In this document: in pieces, positions 24,034 through 31,870 of the stretch | How the letters are laid out: every line of letters begins with the position of its first letter | How positions within the stretch are numbered: the first letter of the stretch is position 1 | Assembly (NCBI GenBank): GCA_934654765.1 | Contig: CAKUGX010000008.1 | Span: 1 to 34,059 of the forward strand | Source: an uncultured Collinsella sp. | GTDB taxonomy: Bacteria; Actinomycetota; Coriobacteriia; Coriobacteriales; Coriobacteriaceae | Direction: 5' to 3' | DNA: 34,059 nucleotides | Notes under the pieces: model-generated | Databases searched by the model: none | What the model was told of the DNA's origin: nothing | Seen by the model: the letters and a program-made list of their open reading frames with translations, nothing else | Translations under genes and position numbers: made by a program

Positions 24034-24070
24034 TACAATGGTGCGCGTCCTTTTATGCCAACACCGGGAG
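24034..24070 (+). promoter_or_regulatory. Candidate -10 and RBS of coaX
   Basis: TACAAT at 24034-24039 (in TATACAAT) is a good -10 hexamer about 37 bp upstream of the coaX ATG; no clear -35 is seen. GGGAG at 24066-24070 with 5-base spacing sets the ATG at 24076 as start, although the frame is open far upstream. Confidence 0.45.
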
Positions 24071-24075
24071 TAGAC

Positions 24076-24849
24076 ATGCTGCTCGCTATCGATATGGGAA
24101 ATACGCAGACGGCCATGGGCCTGTTTGACGGAGACGAGCTGGTGCAGTCGTGGCGTATGCCCACCGACCGCTCCTATACCGCCGACGAGATCCACGTGCG
24201 CCTGATGGGTTTCTTTAAGATGTACGGCCTCTCGCTCGATGTGGTTGACGCGATCGCCTTTGCGGGCGTGGTGCCGCAGCTCTCGCGCGAGTGGCACGCC
24301 GTGGCCGACCGCATTGCCGCAGACGCCATCGTCATCGGGCCGCAGACGGCCGCCGTGACCAAGCTGCGCGCGGCGCGCCCCCAGGCCGTGGGCGCCGACC
24401 GCGTCGCCAACGCCGTTGCGGCCGAGACTTTCTACGGCGCGCCGGCAATCGTGGTGGACTTTGGCACCGCGACCAATATCGACGTCATCGATGAGGACGG
24501 TTATTACATTGGTGGGGCGATCGCGCCGGGCATCCGCATCTCCATGGACGCGCTTGCCACCCGAGCCGCCAAGCTCGCCAGCGTGCCGCTCGAGGCGCCC
24601 GAGCACGCCATCGGTCGCGATACCGAGGAGTGCATTAAGGTCGGCGCCGTGGTGGGCGCTGCCGCCATGGCCGAGGGCCTGGTCGCGCGCATGAAGCGCG
24701 AGCTGGGCCGCGACGATGCCACCGTTATCGCCACGGGCGGTCTCGCCGGCATTGTCGCCGATTCGACCGACGCCTTCGACGTGGTCGACGGCCAACTCAC
24801 CATCAAGGGCATCTGCGAAATCTACCGCCGCATGCAGGAGCTGGGGTAG
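24076..24849 (+). CDS. coaX: Type III pantothenate kinase
   Basis: A 257-residue cytosolic enzyme of coenzyme A biosynthesis: ATP + pantothenate to 4'-phosphopantothenate. It has the ASKHA-fold motifs of CoaX: DMGNTQTAMG (6-15), a GADRVAN segment (about 105), DFGTATNIDVID (about 126) and GGAIAPGIRIS with downstream Ala-rich LATRAAKL. Length fits the family (~255 residues). Type III kinases are insensitive to CoA feedback. The gene is monocistronic; the hairpin at 24881-24933 ends its transcript. Confidence 0.95.
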   Translation: MLLAIDMGNTQTAMGLFDGDELVQSWRMPTDRSYTADEIHVRLMGFFKMYGLSLDVVDAIAFAGVVPQLSREWHAVADRIAADAIVIGPQTAAVTKLRAARPQAVGADRVANAVAAETFYGAPAIVVDFGTATNIDVIDEDGYYIGGAIAPGIRISMDALATRAAKLASVPLEAPEHAIGRDTEECIKVGAVVGAAAMAEGLVARMKRELGRDDATVIATGGLAGIVADSTDAFDVVDGQLTIKGICEIYRRMQELG

Positions 24850-24880
24850 AGTAAACGCCAGGTCGCAGCAACCAGCCGCC

Positions 24881-24933
24881 AATCCTATTCCTCAAAATCG
24901 AAAATTTTTCAGTTTTGAGGAATAGGATTTTTT
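24881..24933 (+). terminator. coaX terminator formed by a 49-bp palindromic repeat (copy 1)
   Basis: A 17-bp perfect stem (24881-24897 with 24913-24929, AATCCTATTCCTCAAAA) is followed by TTTTT on the plus strand. The 49-bp palindrome (24881-24929) is identical to 26241-26289 on the other side of the ATPase gene. Confidence 0.85.
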
Positions 24934-24934
24934 G

Positions 24935-26131
24935 CTAAGCCTCGCCGCACAACCACCTCGCCAGGTCCACGATCTGCACCCCATCGCGATCCGTGGCCTC
25001 GTGATGCGTGCGGGCAAGAATCATCTTGGGATACGCATCGCCAATGCTCAGGAGCGGCGAAATCTCCCTCTCGAACGTCTTATCCGAGCTGATATCGTCG
25101 CTCACCTGAATGTAGAGTTTCTCGCTTCGCCTGATTGCTACAAAATCAATTTCCTTTTTGTAGAGCACGCCGACGTACACCTCGTATCCGCGGCGCAGCA
25201 ACTCAATAGCCACCATGTTCTCGTACACACGACCCCAATCCATGTCGCGTGTTCCAAGCAGGGCGTATTTAAATGCATGGTCCGCCAGATAATACTTCTC
25301 ACCGCTCTTAAGGTATTTCTTGCCGCGAATGTCATATCGGCGCACCTTATAGAAGGCGAACGCGTCGCACAGGTACCCCATGTACGTGCCGACCGTCTTG
25401 TTCGTAATCTTGAGCCCGTCCGCATTCAAAACGTCCGTTATATTGCGGGCCGACGTAATGTTGGAGACATTGTCCATCATGTAATCGGCAATGCGCAGCA
25501 AGGCCGATTCGTTTCTCACGTTATGCCGTTGAACGATATCTCTCACAATGAGTGTCTTAAAGACGTTGGAGAGATATTGATAACGCTGCTCCTGCAACGG
25601 ATAAGGGTAGGAGCCGGACATGCCACCGGTCCTCGCGTACTCGTCGAAATCGCGGTCGACCTCGCCTTCGTCGCCGTAAGAACGGTATTCCTCAAACGAG
25701 AAGGGGAACACCTCGATCTCGAACGTGCGCCCCGTAAAGAGCGTCGACAGATCGCTCGACAGCAAAAAGGCGTTCGATCCGGTAATGAAAATGTCGTATT
25801 GCTCGGACGCGTGGAGACCGTTAATCGCGCGCTCGAAGCCGTCGCACATCTGAACCTCGTCGATAAGCAGGAAGTTTTGCTTGCCGGGCGCCCGACGCTC
25901 TTTTACGTAGGCAAGTAGCGCATGGTATTCGAGCAGGCCCTCGAATTCATCGAGGTTGTAATTGATATGGATGATATTCGAATCGGGCAGGTTGGCCTCT
26001 ACGTAGTCGCGAAGGGCCTCGAGCAATTTCGATTTTCCACTACGGCGAATGCCCGTGATGACCTTGATATCCGGCACGCCGATAAGGCTCGTCAACGTGT
26101 CCATATACGACGTCCTATTGATGAGTTTCAT
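24935..26131 (-). CDS. AAA_14/DUF4143 ATPase with C-terminal PD-(D/E)XK-like domain
   Basis: A 398-residue protein of the AAA_14 plus DUF4143 family, common, often multicopy and poorly understood in gut anaerobes. Walker A is GIRRSGKSKLL (about 27-37), Walker B FLLIDEVQ (about 86-93), and a sensor segment FITGSNA follows. The C-terminal domain has EIDFVAIRR followed by LYIQV, the Glu/Asp...Lys-less PD-(D/E)XK-like pattern of DUF4143. GGGAGG precedes the ATG. It is a single gene of lower GC than its neighbours, enclosed by identical palindromes at 24881-24929 and 26241-26289. Its cellular role is unknown; such genes are suspected accessory or selfish loci (inference). Confidence 0.88.
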   Translation of the reverse strand: MKLINRTSYMDTLTSLIGVPDIKVITGIRRSGKSKLLEALRDYVEANLPDSNIIHINYNLDEFEGLLEYHALLAYVKERRAPGKQNFLLIDEVQMCDGFERAINGLHASEQYDIFITGSNAFLLSSDLSTLFTGRTFEIEVFPFSFEEYRSYGDEGEVDRDFDEYARTGGMSGSYPYPLQEQRYQYLSNVFKTLIVRDIVQRHNVRNESALLRIADYMMDNVSNITSARNITDVLNADGLKITNKTVGTYMGYLCDAFAFYKVRRYDIRGKKYLKSGEKYYLADHAFKYALLGTRDMDWGRVYENMVAIELLRRGYEVYVGVLYKKEIDFVAIRRSEKLYIQVSDDISSDKTFEREISPLLSIGDAYPKMILARTHHEATDRDGVQIVDLARWLCGEA

Positions 26132-26158
26132 TGGCGGCCTCCCTGCGGTCTTTCGTTG

Positions 26159-26199
26159 CTATTCCTCTAAATTGAAATTTTTTCAGTTTTGAGGAATAG
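26159..26199. repeat. Degenerate copy of the CCTATTCCTC palindrome (copy 2)
   Basis: CTATTCCTC (26159-26167) and GAGGAATAG (26191-26199) enclose a diverged version of the central AT-rich loop of copies 1 and 3. It lies in the 5' leader of the ATPase gene, downstream of a TATATT (-10-like, minus strand, 26211-26216), so it would form a hairpin in that mRNA. Confidence 0.7.
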
Positions 26200-26240
26200 G
26201 CTCTGCATCGAATATACCTCGCAAAGGGTCGAGCCATCCT

Positions 26241-26289
26241 AATCCTATTCCTCAAAATCGAAAATTTTTCAGTTTTGAGGAATAGGATT
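26241..26289. repeat. 49-bp palindromic repeat (copy 3)
   Basis: Identical over all 49 bases to 24881-24929. The two copies bracket the ATPase gene as direct repeats of a palindrome. Unlike copy 1 there is no T-run after it on the plus strand. Confidence 0.9.
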
Positions 26290-26314
26290 AGGTCAGCCGT
26301 TCTTCAGCCACGCG

Positions 26315-26350
26315 AAAAGCCCTCCCCGGCGCCAGGCCGAGGAGGGCTTT
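26315..26350 (-). terminator. Intrinsic terminator after the biotin-ligase-like gene
   Basis: AAAGCCCTCC (26316-26325) pairs with GGAGGGCTTT (26341-26350) over a 15-nt loop. On the minus strand the stem ends in GGGCTTTTCG. It may also work weakly in the other direction. Confidence 0.75.
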
Positions 26351-26383
26351 GTTGTCACGGCTATCTGTGCGAGCGGACCCGCG

Positions 26384-27085
26384 CTACAGGCCGCGGATTC
26401 GTACGGCCTCGGGCGGGAACTCCTGCTCGCCGGCGTCGGTCTTGATGGTCGCGCGGCCCCAGATGTCCAGGCCCGCAAACACGCCCACCGCGAGCGGCAG
26501 GCCGTTGGGCGACACCGCCGCGACCTGACGGCCCAGCAGCGGCACCATGTCAAAGTACTCGCCCAGCACCGGAGCCAGCGGGCCGGCAGCGCCCTGTGGT
26601 GTGTTGGCGGCAACCGCCCAGGTGCCCACGCGGACCAGCACGGCGGCGGCCAATGCCTCGATCAGCGCCTCATCTGCCATATCCACGCCAAGCTCACCCA
26701 GCGCCGCACGCTCAACATCCACCGTCACCGCGGCAAACATACCCGCGGCACCGGCACCACCGTTGACGGCAACACGCGCGAGCGACGTCTCAAACGCAGG
26801 CGCACCGCACACGATGTCACTCGGCCACTGGATACCCACCTTACCGGCAAGGCCCAGGCCCGGCGTCGATGCCGTGCCCACGAGCGCGTCCATCATGCCC
26901 ATCGCGGCCACAAACGGCAGGCCGTGGAAGGCGTGCATATTCACATCGGGGCGCACGACCAGCGAAAACGTCAGCGACGCATCGCCCGCACTCCACGCGC
27001 ACCAGCCCGCGGACACGCCCTCGCGACCCGCGTCGCGCGCGGCATCGAGCTCGGTGCCAGCGGCAACAGCATTCATCTCAATCAT
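26384..27085 (-). CDS. Degenerate biotin--protein ligase (BirA/LplA fold)-like protein
   Basis: A 233-residue protein with a faint BirA catalytic-domain pattern: LTFSLVVRP (about 39-47), GIQWPSDIVCG (about 85-95, compare KWPNDI) and a C-terminal SH3-like segment LAVGVFAGLDIWG. The N-terminal GRGR biotin-binding loop is not seen, and the catalytic Lys of KWPND is Gln here, so ligase activity is doubtful. Its ATG follows the folPK stop codon immediately (TAGATG), which implies translational coupling. It could be a diverged ligase, a lipoate/biotin-binding paralogue or a regulatory protein. Confidence 0.5.
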   Translation of the reverse strand: MIEMNAVAAGTELDAARDAGREGVSAGWCAWSAGDASLTFSLVVRPDVNMHAFHGLPFVAAMGMMDALVGTASTPGLGLAGKVGIQWPSDIVCGAPAFETSLARVAVNGGAGAAGMFAAVTVDVERAALGELGVDMADEALIEALAAAVLVRVGTWAVAANTPQGAAGPLAPVLGEYFDMVPLLGRQVAAVSPNGLPLAVGVFAGLDIWGRATIKTDAGEQEFPPEAVRIRGL

Positions 27086-28819
27086 CTACATACGCCCCAA
27101 TTCGCCCACGATATGGCCCACGCGGTCCTCGGGCTCCTTGACCTCGACGCCGTTGTAGCGGAAGAACCGCGCCGGATCGTGCATCAGGTCCTCGAGCGGT
27201 ACCAGCACAAAGTCGCGCTCGCCAATGAGCGGATGCGGCAGGCGCAGCTTTTTGCCGCCGTGGGTCTCGCCGTCCATCCACAGCAGGTCCAAGTCGATGG
27301 TGCGCGGGCCGTTGGCCTTGGCCTTTTTGGAACGGTCGCGGCCCAGCTCGGCCTCGATCTTCATAAGCTCGTCGAGCAACACCAGCGGCGCCAGCTCGGT
27401 CTTAATCTCGATGACGGCGTTAGCGAACGCGTCCTGGCGCGTCTCGTAGGCCGGCTCGCTCTCGTAGATGCGAGAACAGTTGGACACGCAGGTGAGCGGA
27501 ATCTCGGCGATCATGTCGCGCGCGGCGCGGATGTTGTCACAGCGATGCCCCAGGTTGGAGCCCACGGCCACAAACGCACGGCGCGGCTGCGGCTTGGCGA
27601 CGGCCCAGTAACCGTTCAGAAACTGCGCAAAGCCGGCGACGTCGTGCACGCGCACGATGTTGGCGCCGGCCTGGATGGCACCCAGGCACACGCCAAACGT
27701 GGCGGCATCGCGCGCGGCGGCCTCGGTCACACCCGAGACGGCACCCACAAAGCGCTTGCGCGACACGGCGCACATGAGCGGATAGCCCAGCGATGCCATC
27801 TTGGCGGTCTCGCGCTGGATGACGATGTCCTCGTTGGCCGACTTGCCAAACCCCGGGCCGGGATCGATGCAGATGCGGTCGCGCGACACGCCGGCATGGA
27901 TGAGCGTGCGTGCCTGGTCGGAAAGGAAGCCCATAACACGGCGCATGATGGGCGCCGAATCGGGCAGGGTGAAGCGACGGAGCTGTGAGGTGGGCACATA
28001 CGCCTCCTCGCGGCGGGCGCTACGGCGCATCATGGCGGCCAGGTGGTCGTTGGGTTCCGGTGTTGCCTCGGCGGGTGCAGGCGTGGCCTCGGGCGCGGCG
28101 GCGTCAGAGGCAGGCGCGGCCTGCTCGACGACCTCCTGCTCGGTTGCGGGTTCGGGCGCGGGCTCCGGCTCGCCAAACGGAAGCGAGGGCTGCACCACGC
28201 CACCCGGAAGCTTGGCCTCCGCCTTGGGTTCGCCCAGCAACTTGCCGCGACGGCGGCGAGCCGGCTTCTCGGCCTCGCGCGCGGCCTCAGCAGCCGCCTC
28301 GCGCGCCTTCTCGGCAACAAACGCCGCGGCCGAGGTATCGAGCTGCACCGTCGCGTGCGTGCGGGCGGGAGCAGCGACCTCGCCGGCATGCATCACGATG
28401 ACGCCGCAAGTGCTCGTCTTAACAAACTCGACCATCTTGGGGTCGGTGAAGCCCGTCACATCGTTGACGATCGAGGCGCCGCAGCGCACGGCCGCCTTGG
28501 CAACCGCCACATGACGCGTGTCGATCGAGACGATGGCGCCCTCCTTGGCCAGTGCGCGCACCACGGGCAGCACGCGGCGGGCCTCCTCGTCGGGGTTGAC
28601 CGGGGTAAAGCCGGGACGCGTGGACTCGCCGCCCACATCGATAATGTCGGCACCGGCGTCGAGCATCGCCAAGCCGTACTCAATCGCGGCATCCGGGTCG
28701 AAGTGCTCGCCGCCATCGCTAAACGAATCGGGCGTCACGTTGAGGACGCCCATGATGCGCGGACGGTCAAAGCTGAGCTCGTACTTTCCGCACCGCCATG
28801 TCTTGCTGTCGTTCGCCAT
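27086..28819 (-). CDS. folPK: FolP-FolK fusion: dihydropteroate synthase with long insert + HPPK
   Basis: A 577-residue bifunctional folate enzyme. DHPS (about 21-400) condenses pABA with hydroxymethylpterin pyrophosphate; motifs are LNVTPDSFSDGG (26-37), DVGGESTRPG (61-70), SIDTRH, VNDVTGF, DPGPGFGKS and SRKRFVG. HPPK (about 414-557) pyrophosphorylates the pterin; motifs are AVGSNLG, SRIYESEPAY, DAFANAV, RTIDLDLL and HPLIGERDFVL. DHPS is interrupted after VMHAG (143-147) by ~140 residues of Ala/Glu/Pro-rich sequence before PIMRRVMGFL, where other DHPS proteins have a short loop. ATG 28819 is chosen for AGGAGG six bases upstream. Domain order is reversed relative to the pathway (HPPK acts first). 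Confidence 0.93.
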   Translation of the reverse strand: MANDSKTWRCGKYELSFDRPRIMGVLNVTPDSFSDGGEHFDPDAAIEYGLAMLDAGADIIDVGGESTRPGFTPVNPDEEARRVLPVVRALAKEGAIVSIDTRHVAVAKAAVRCGASIVNDVTGFTDPKMVEFVKTSTCGVIVMHAGEVAAPARTHATVQLDTSAAAFVAEKAREAAAEAAREAEKPARRRRGKLLGEPKAEAKLPGGVVQPSLPFGEPEPAPEPATEQEVVEQAAPASDAAAPEATPAPAEATPEPNDHLAAMMRRSARREEAYVPTSQLRRFTLPDSAPIMRRVMGFLSDQARTLIHAGVSRDRICIDPGPGFGKSANEDIVIQRETAKMASLGYPLMCAVSRKRFVGAVSGVTEAAARDAATFGVCLGAIQAGANIVRVHDVAGFAQFLNGYWAVAKPQPRRAFVAVGSNLGHRCDNIRAARDMIAEIPLTCVSNCSRIYESEPAYETRQDAFANAVIEIKTELAPLVLLDELMKIEAELGRDRSKKAKANGPRTIDLDLLWMDGETHGGKKLRLPHPLIGERDFVLVPLEDLMHDPARFFRYNGVEVKEPEDRVGHIVGELGRM

Positions 28820-28893
28820 GAACATCCTCCTAAAATGCCCGCGCCGCCGCGCTCGGGCGCTGGCGGCGGGGTCGCTTTGCAATCAGTCTTTCT

Positions 28894-28899
28894 ATTGTA
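28894..28899 (-). promoter_or_regulatory. Candidate -10 of the folPK operon
   Basis: TACAAT on the minus strand, about 75 bp upstream of the folPK start and just after the Sir2 gene stop. No good -35 is seen, so readthrough from the Sir2 gene is also possible. Confidence 0.35.
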
Positions 28900-28913
28900 T
28901 CCGCGCGCGCGGG

Positions 28914-29666
28914 CTAGAACGCAAACGCGGCCGCGATGTCGCAAGAAATCAGCAGGTCGGCATTTGCGTCCTGATCGGTAGGCGCCAGATTGCAAATGGC
29001 CAGCGTATCGCCGGTAAAGTAGTGCGTGAGGCCCGCCGCCGGATACACCACGAGCGAGGTCCCGCCCACGATGAGGGCATCGGCCGCGGCGATGGCGGCA
29101 ACGGCGCCGGTGAGCACGCGCTCGTCGAGCGGCTCCTCGTAGAGCACCACATCGGGCTTGATGCGCCCGCCGCACGCGGGGCACACGGGCACGCCCTCGG
29201 CGTCCTCGTGCTCGCGGGCGCAGATCCACTCGGCGCTGTAGACCGTGCCACACGTCTGGCAAATGTTGCGATGGACCGAGCCGTGCAGCTCGAACACGCG
29301 CCGCGAGCCGGCCATCTGATGCAAGCCGTCGATGTTTTGCGTCACCACAGCATCAAGCTTGCCGGCGCGCTCCAGCTCGGCCAGCTTGGTGTGGCAGCGG
29401 TTGGGCTTAGCGTTAAGCGCGATCATCTTGGTGCGGTAAAAGTCGAAGAACTCCGCCGGATGTGTCTCGTAAAAGCTGTGCGACAGCATGGTCTCGGGCG
29501 GATAGGCAAACTGCTGGTGATACAGGCCGTCCACGCTGCGAAAATCGGGAATGCCGCTTGCCGTGGAAACACCAGCGCCGCCAAAGAACACCACGCGCTC
29601 GTGGGTATTGAACAGCTCCGCCAGCGCGGCGGAGGCCTGCTTGGGATCTGTTATCGCTTGCGTCAT
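28914..29666 (-). CDS. cobB: NAD-dependent protein deacylase, Sir2 family
   Basis: A 250-residue sirtuin that removes acyl groups from protein lysines using NAD+. Motifs are GAGVSTASGIPDFRS (about 30-44), TQNIDGLH (about 110) with catalytic His in ELHGS, a zinc ribbon CQTC and CPAC (about 137-170), and GTSLVVYPAAG. ATG 29666 has GGAGG seven bases upstream; an earlier in-frame start (29717) adds 17 non-conserved residues. It is divergent from the exonuclease III gene and followed, 94 bp later, by folPK. Confidence 0.93.
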   Translation of the reverse strand: MTQAITDPKQASAALAELFNTHERVVFFGGAGVSTASGIPDFRSVDGLYHQQFAYPPETMLSHSFYETHPAEFFDFYRTKMIALNAKPNRCHTKLAELERAGKLDAVVTQNIDGLHQMAGSRRVFELHGSVHRNICQTCGTVYSAEWICAREHEDAEGVPVCPACGGRIKPDVVLYEEPLDERVLTGAVAAIAAADALIVGGTSLVVYPAAGLTHYFTGDTLAICNLAPTDQDANADLLISCDIAAAFAF

Positions 29667-29801
29667 GTTTGTCCTCCGTCCATGTTGGTCGGGCAGCGTC
29701 GGGCGACATCCCGACATGCGGCCTTTGGGTCAGCACGTGCGGAGCCCGCTCCGCTCTAGTTGCGTTAATCTTAAGCCTGCCAACCCCGTCGAAAGGACAC
29801 C

Positions 29802-30620
29802 ATGCCTCAGACTTACACTTTCGCCTCGTGGAACGTTAACGGCCTGCGCGCCGTGCTCAAAAAGGACCCGAGCTTTATTCAGATTGCACAGGACCTCGAT
29901 GTCGATATCCTAGCGCTGCAGGAAACCAAGCTGCAGGAGGGCCAGGTGCAAGTCGACCTGCCCGGCTATCACCAAACCTGGAGCTACGCCGAGCGCAAGG
30001 GCTACTCGGGCACCGCGGTCTTTAGCCGCAAGGAACCACTGCGCGTGCTGCGCGCCGACGCACTGCTACCCTACGCCGGCGAGGGCGAGGCGGCCGCACT
30101 CGTCACCCAAGCCGTAACCGAGGGCCGCGTCTGCGCGCTGGAGTTCGACAAGTTCTGGTTTGTGGATGTCTACACTCCCAACGCCCAAAATGAGCTCGCG
30201 CGCATCGATGTGCGCATGGCCTGGGACGATGCCTACCGCGGCTTTTTGAACGCGCTCGAGCGCGAGACCGGCAAACCCATCGTGACCTGCGGCGACTTTA
30301 ACGTGGCGCACGAGGAGATCGACCTTAAGAACCCCAAGTCCAACCGCGGCAACGCGGGCTTTTCGGACGAGGAGCGCGGCAAGTTCACCGAGCTACTCAA
30401 CGCCGGCTTTACCGATACATGGCGCACGGCAAACCCCGACGTCGAGGGCGTCTACAGCTGGTGGAGCTATCGCTTTAATGCCCGCAAGAACAACGCCGGC
30501 TGGCGCATCGACTACTTCCTGGTAAGCGACGCAATCGCCGACAACGTACGCGACACCGGCATCCGCGGCGACATCTTTGGCAGCGACCACTGCCCCGTCA
30601 CCCTTACGTTGGAGCTCTAA
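29802..30620 (+). CDS. xth: Exonuclease III (AP endonuclease, EEP family)
   Basis: A 272-residue DNA repair enzyme that cleaves at abasic sites and has 3'-5' exonuclease activity. Catalytic motifs are SWNVNGLR (about 9-16), LQETK (38-42), VYTPNAQ, GDFNVAHEEID, WRIDYFL and GSDHCPV at the C-terminus. Length is normal for ExoA/ExoIII. AAAGGA lies 6 bases before the ATG. The transcript would end at the hairpin 30760-30789 inside repeat element B. Confidence 0.95.
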   Translation: MPQTYTFASWNVNGLRAVLKKDPSFIQIAQDLDVDILALQETKLQEGQVQVDLPGYHQTWSYAERKGYSGTAVFSRKEPLRVLRADALLPYAGEGEAAALVTQAVTEGRVCALEFDKFWFVDVYTPNAQNELARIDVRMAWDDAYRGFLNALERETGKPIVTCGDFNVAHEEIDLKNPKSNRGNAGFSDEERGKFTELLNAGFTDTWRTANPDVEGVYSWWSYRFNARKNNAGWRIDYFLVSDAIADNVRDTGIRGDIFGSDHCPVTLTLEL

Positions 30621-30630
30621 CTCCAGCTGC

Positions 30631-30852
30631 CCCCGGAGACGAAGGAAAACGGATCATTTTGGGCCTCGTGAGGGTGTCCGCGTGACCCATCCGCCACGAA
30701 ACACGCCCATCTACTACGTTTAAGCCACCACCCTCAACCACAGCGAACAACGCAAAAAGAAAACCGCAGGTAAAAAGCCTGCGGTTTTTCATAAAACGCG
30801 GTCATGGTCGGGGGTATCAAGCTAAACGTAGTAGATGGGCCAGTTTCGTGGC
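30631..30852. repeat. Composite hairpin repeat element, copy B
   Basis: A 30-bp box at 30631-30660 (27/30 identical to the reverse complement of 12225-12254) precedes a ~160-bp hairpin with outer arms at 30693-30722 and 30823-30852 (28/30 paired; arm contains CCCATCTACTACGTTTA). The interior has CAACCACAGCG, AAAACCGCAGGT and GTCATGGTCGGGG, matching the copies at 12287 and 30949. It starts 10 bp after the exonuclease III stop. Confidence 0.8.
30760..30789 (+). terminator. Intrinsic terminator of the exonuclease III gene, inside repeat element B
   Basis: AAAACCGCAGG (30760-30770), a 7-nt loop, CCTGCGGTTTT (30778-30788) and TTTTT. The conserved core of the repeat element has here become a full terminator. 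Confidence 0.85.
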
Positions 30853-30882
30853 AAGCGCCGTCAACTGATTCCCTGGGGACAT

Positions 30883-31113
30883 CTGGGGACGGAAGAAAAT
30901 GGATCAATTTGGATCTCTGAGGGCCACGATGCCCGTCATATCAGCCGGCCATTTCAAAACTATGCCGGTTTACGGGGCTGAATCGCGAACCCCCAACCAT
31001 ACGCAATTCCGAGATAACAAAACCGCAGGTGAACGGCTTGCTCTATTTCGAAAAAGCCGGCATGGTCTGCCTGCGCCAATCTAGCCCCGTAAACCGGCAT
31101 AGTTTTGAAATGG
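30883..31113. repeat. Composite hairpin repeat element, copy C
   Basis: A 28-bp box (30883-30910) related to those of copies A and B is followed by a 165-bp hairpin with perfect 31-bp arms (30949-30979 and 31083-31113). The arms share CAAAACTATGCCGGTTTAC with copy A but end differently. The interior has ACAAAACCGCAGGT, GAACGGCTTGC and TTTCGAAAAAGCCGGC. It ends 40 bp before the S-component stop codon. Confidence 0.8.
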
Positions 31114-31152
31114 CACTTCGGCAGTATTGATTCCCGCCCCGGCGAACCAGCC

Positions 31153-31866
31153 CTACAGCCCGTATTTCACGACGACACGGTTAATGCGACGGCGCCAAGG
31201 CTTGTACAAGGCGGCCAAAAACACGCAGGTCGCAAGGCCGTGCGTAATATCGAACGGCACTGCCGTGGCAAGACGCGCCACGGCACCCGCCCAAGTGAGC
31301 GGCTGTACAAAACCAATGATGTCATACGCGTTGATCACGACGCCATAGAGCAGGCCCGACGCAAAGCCGTACGCCAGCAGTGCTGGCATGCGCACGGTGC
31401 CGTCGGCGCGATCGAACGCACCCGCATGCGCCAGCGCGCCGCCAACATAGCCAACCAGCCCCCAGGCATACATCTGCCACGGCGTCCACATGCCCTGTCC
31501 AAAAAAGAAATTGCTGGTCAGCGCCGCCAGCGCGCCAACCATAAAACCATTGCGGCGACCAAGCGTCGCCCCCGCGATAATGGCGATGGCACTCACCGGT
31601 TTAAAGTCGGGAATGGGACCGAACAAGATGCGCCCCGCCGCGGCCAGCGCCGCCAGCACCAGCGTGGGCATGATCTGGCGCAGGCCCGGGCGCGACGCCT
31701 CGTAACCCGCAAAGAACAGCGCAAGCACCAGTGCCACCACGACAAGCATGGCAAGCGCCGCCTGCTCAATACCTGCCAGCAACGCCGCAGCCATCACGGC
31801 TGGCACCGCCAGCAGCAGCGGGATCTCCAGTTTTGCAAGCAAGCGCGAGAAACGACAGTCCGTCAT
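31153..31866 (-). CDS. ECF transporter S component (substrate-binding membrane subunit)
   Basis: A 237-residue protein with about six TM helices. Conserved segments include RILFGPIPDFKPVSAIAII, NFFFGQGMWTPWQMYAWGL and YDIIGF, seen in S components encoded with a dedicated ECF module. ATG 31866, 4 bp after the ATPase stop, is chosen because an upstream start would overlap that gene by 70 bp; GGGCGTGATGGG is a weak RBS. The substrate is probably a vitamin or related cofactor precursor, but cannot be assigned. Operon order is EcfT, double ATPase, S component. Confidence 0.82.
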   Translation of the reverse strand: MTDCRFSRLLAKLEIPLLLAVPAVMAAALLAGIEQAALAMLVVVALVLALFFAGYEASRPGLRQIMPTLVLAALAAAGRILFGPIPDFKPVSAIAIIAGATLGRRNGFMVGALAALTSNFFFGQGMWTPWQMYAWGLVGYVGGALAHAGAFDRADGTVRMPALLAYGFASGLLYGVVINAYDIIGFVQPLTWAGAVARLATAVPFDITHGLATCVFLAALYKPWRRRINRVVVKYGL

Positions 31867-31870
31867 CCCA

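Noticed and set aside
23880..24075. Riboswitch upstream of coaX
   Set aside because: No conserved aptamer sequence or terminator/anti-terminator pair could be recognised; only a -10 element and an RBS are seen.
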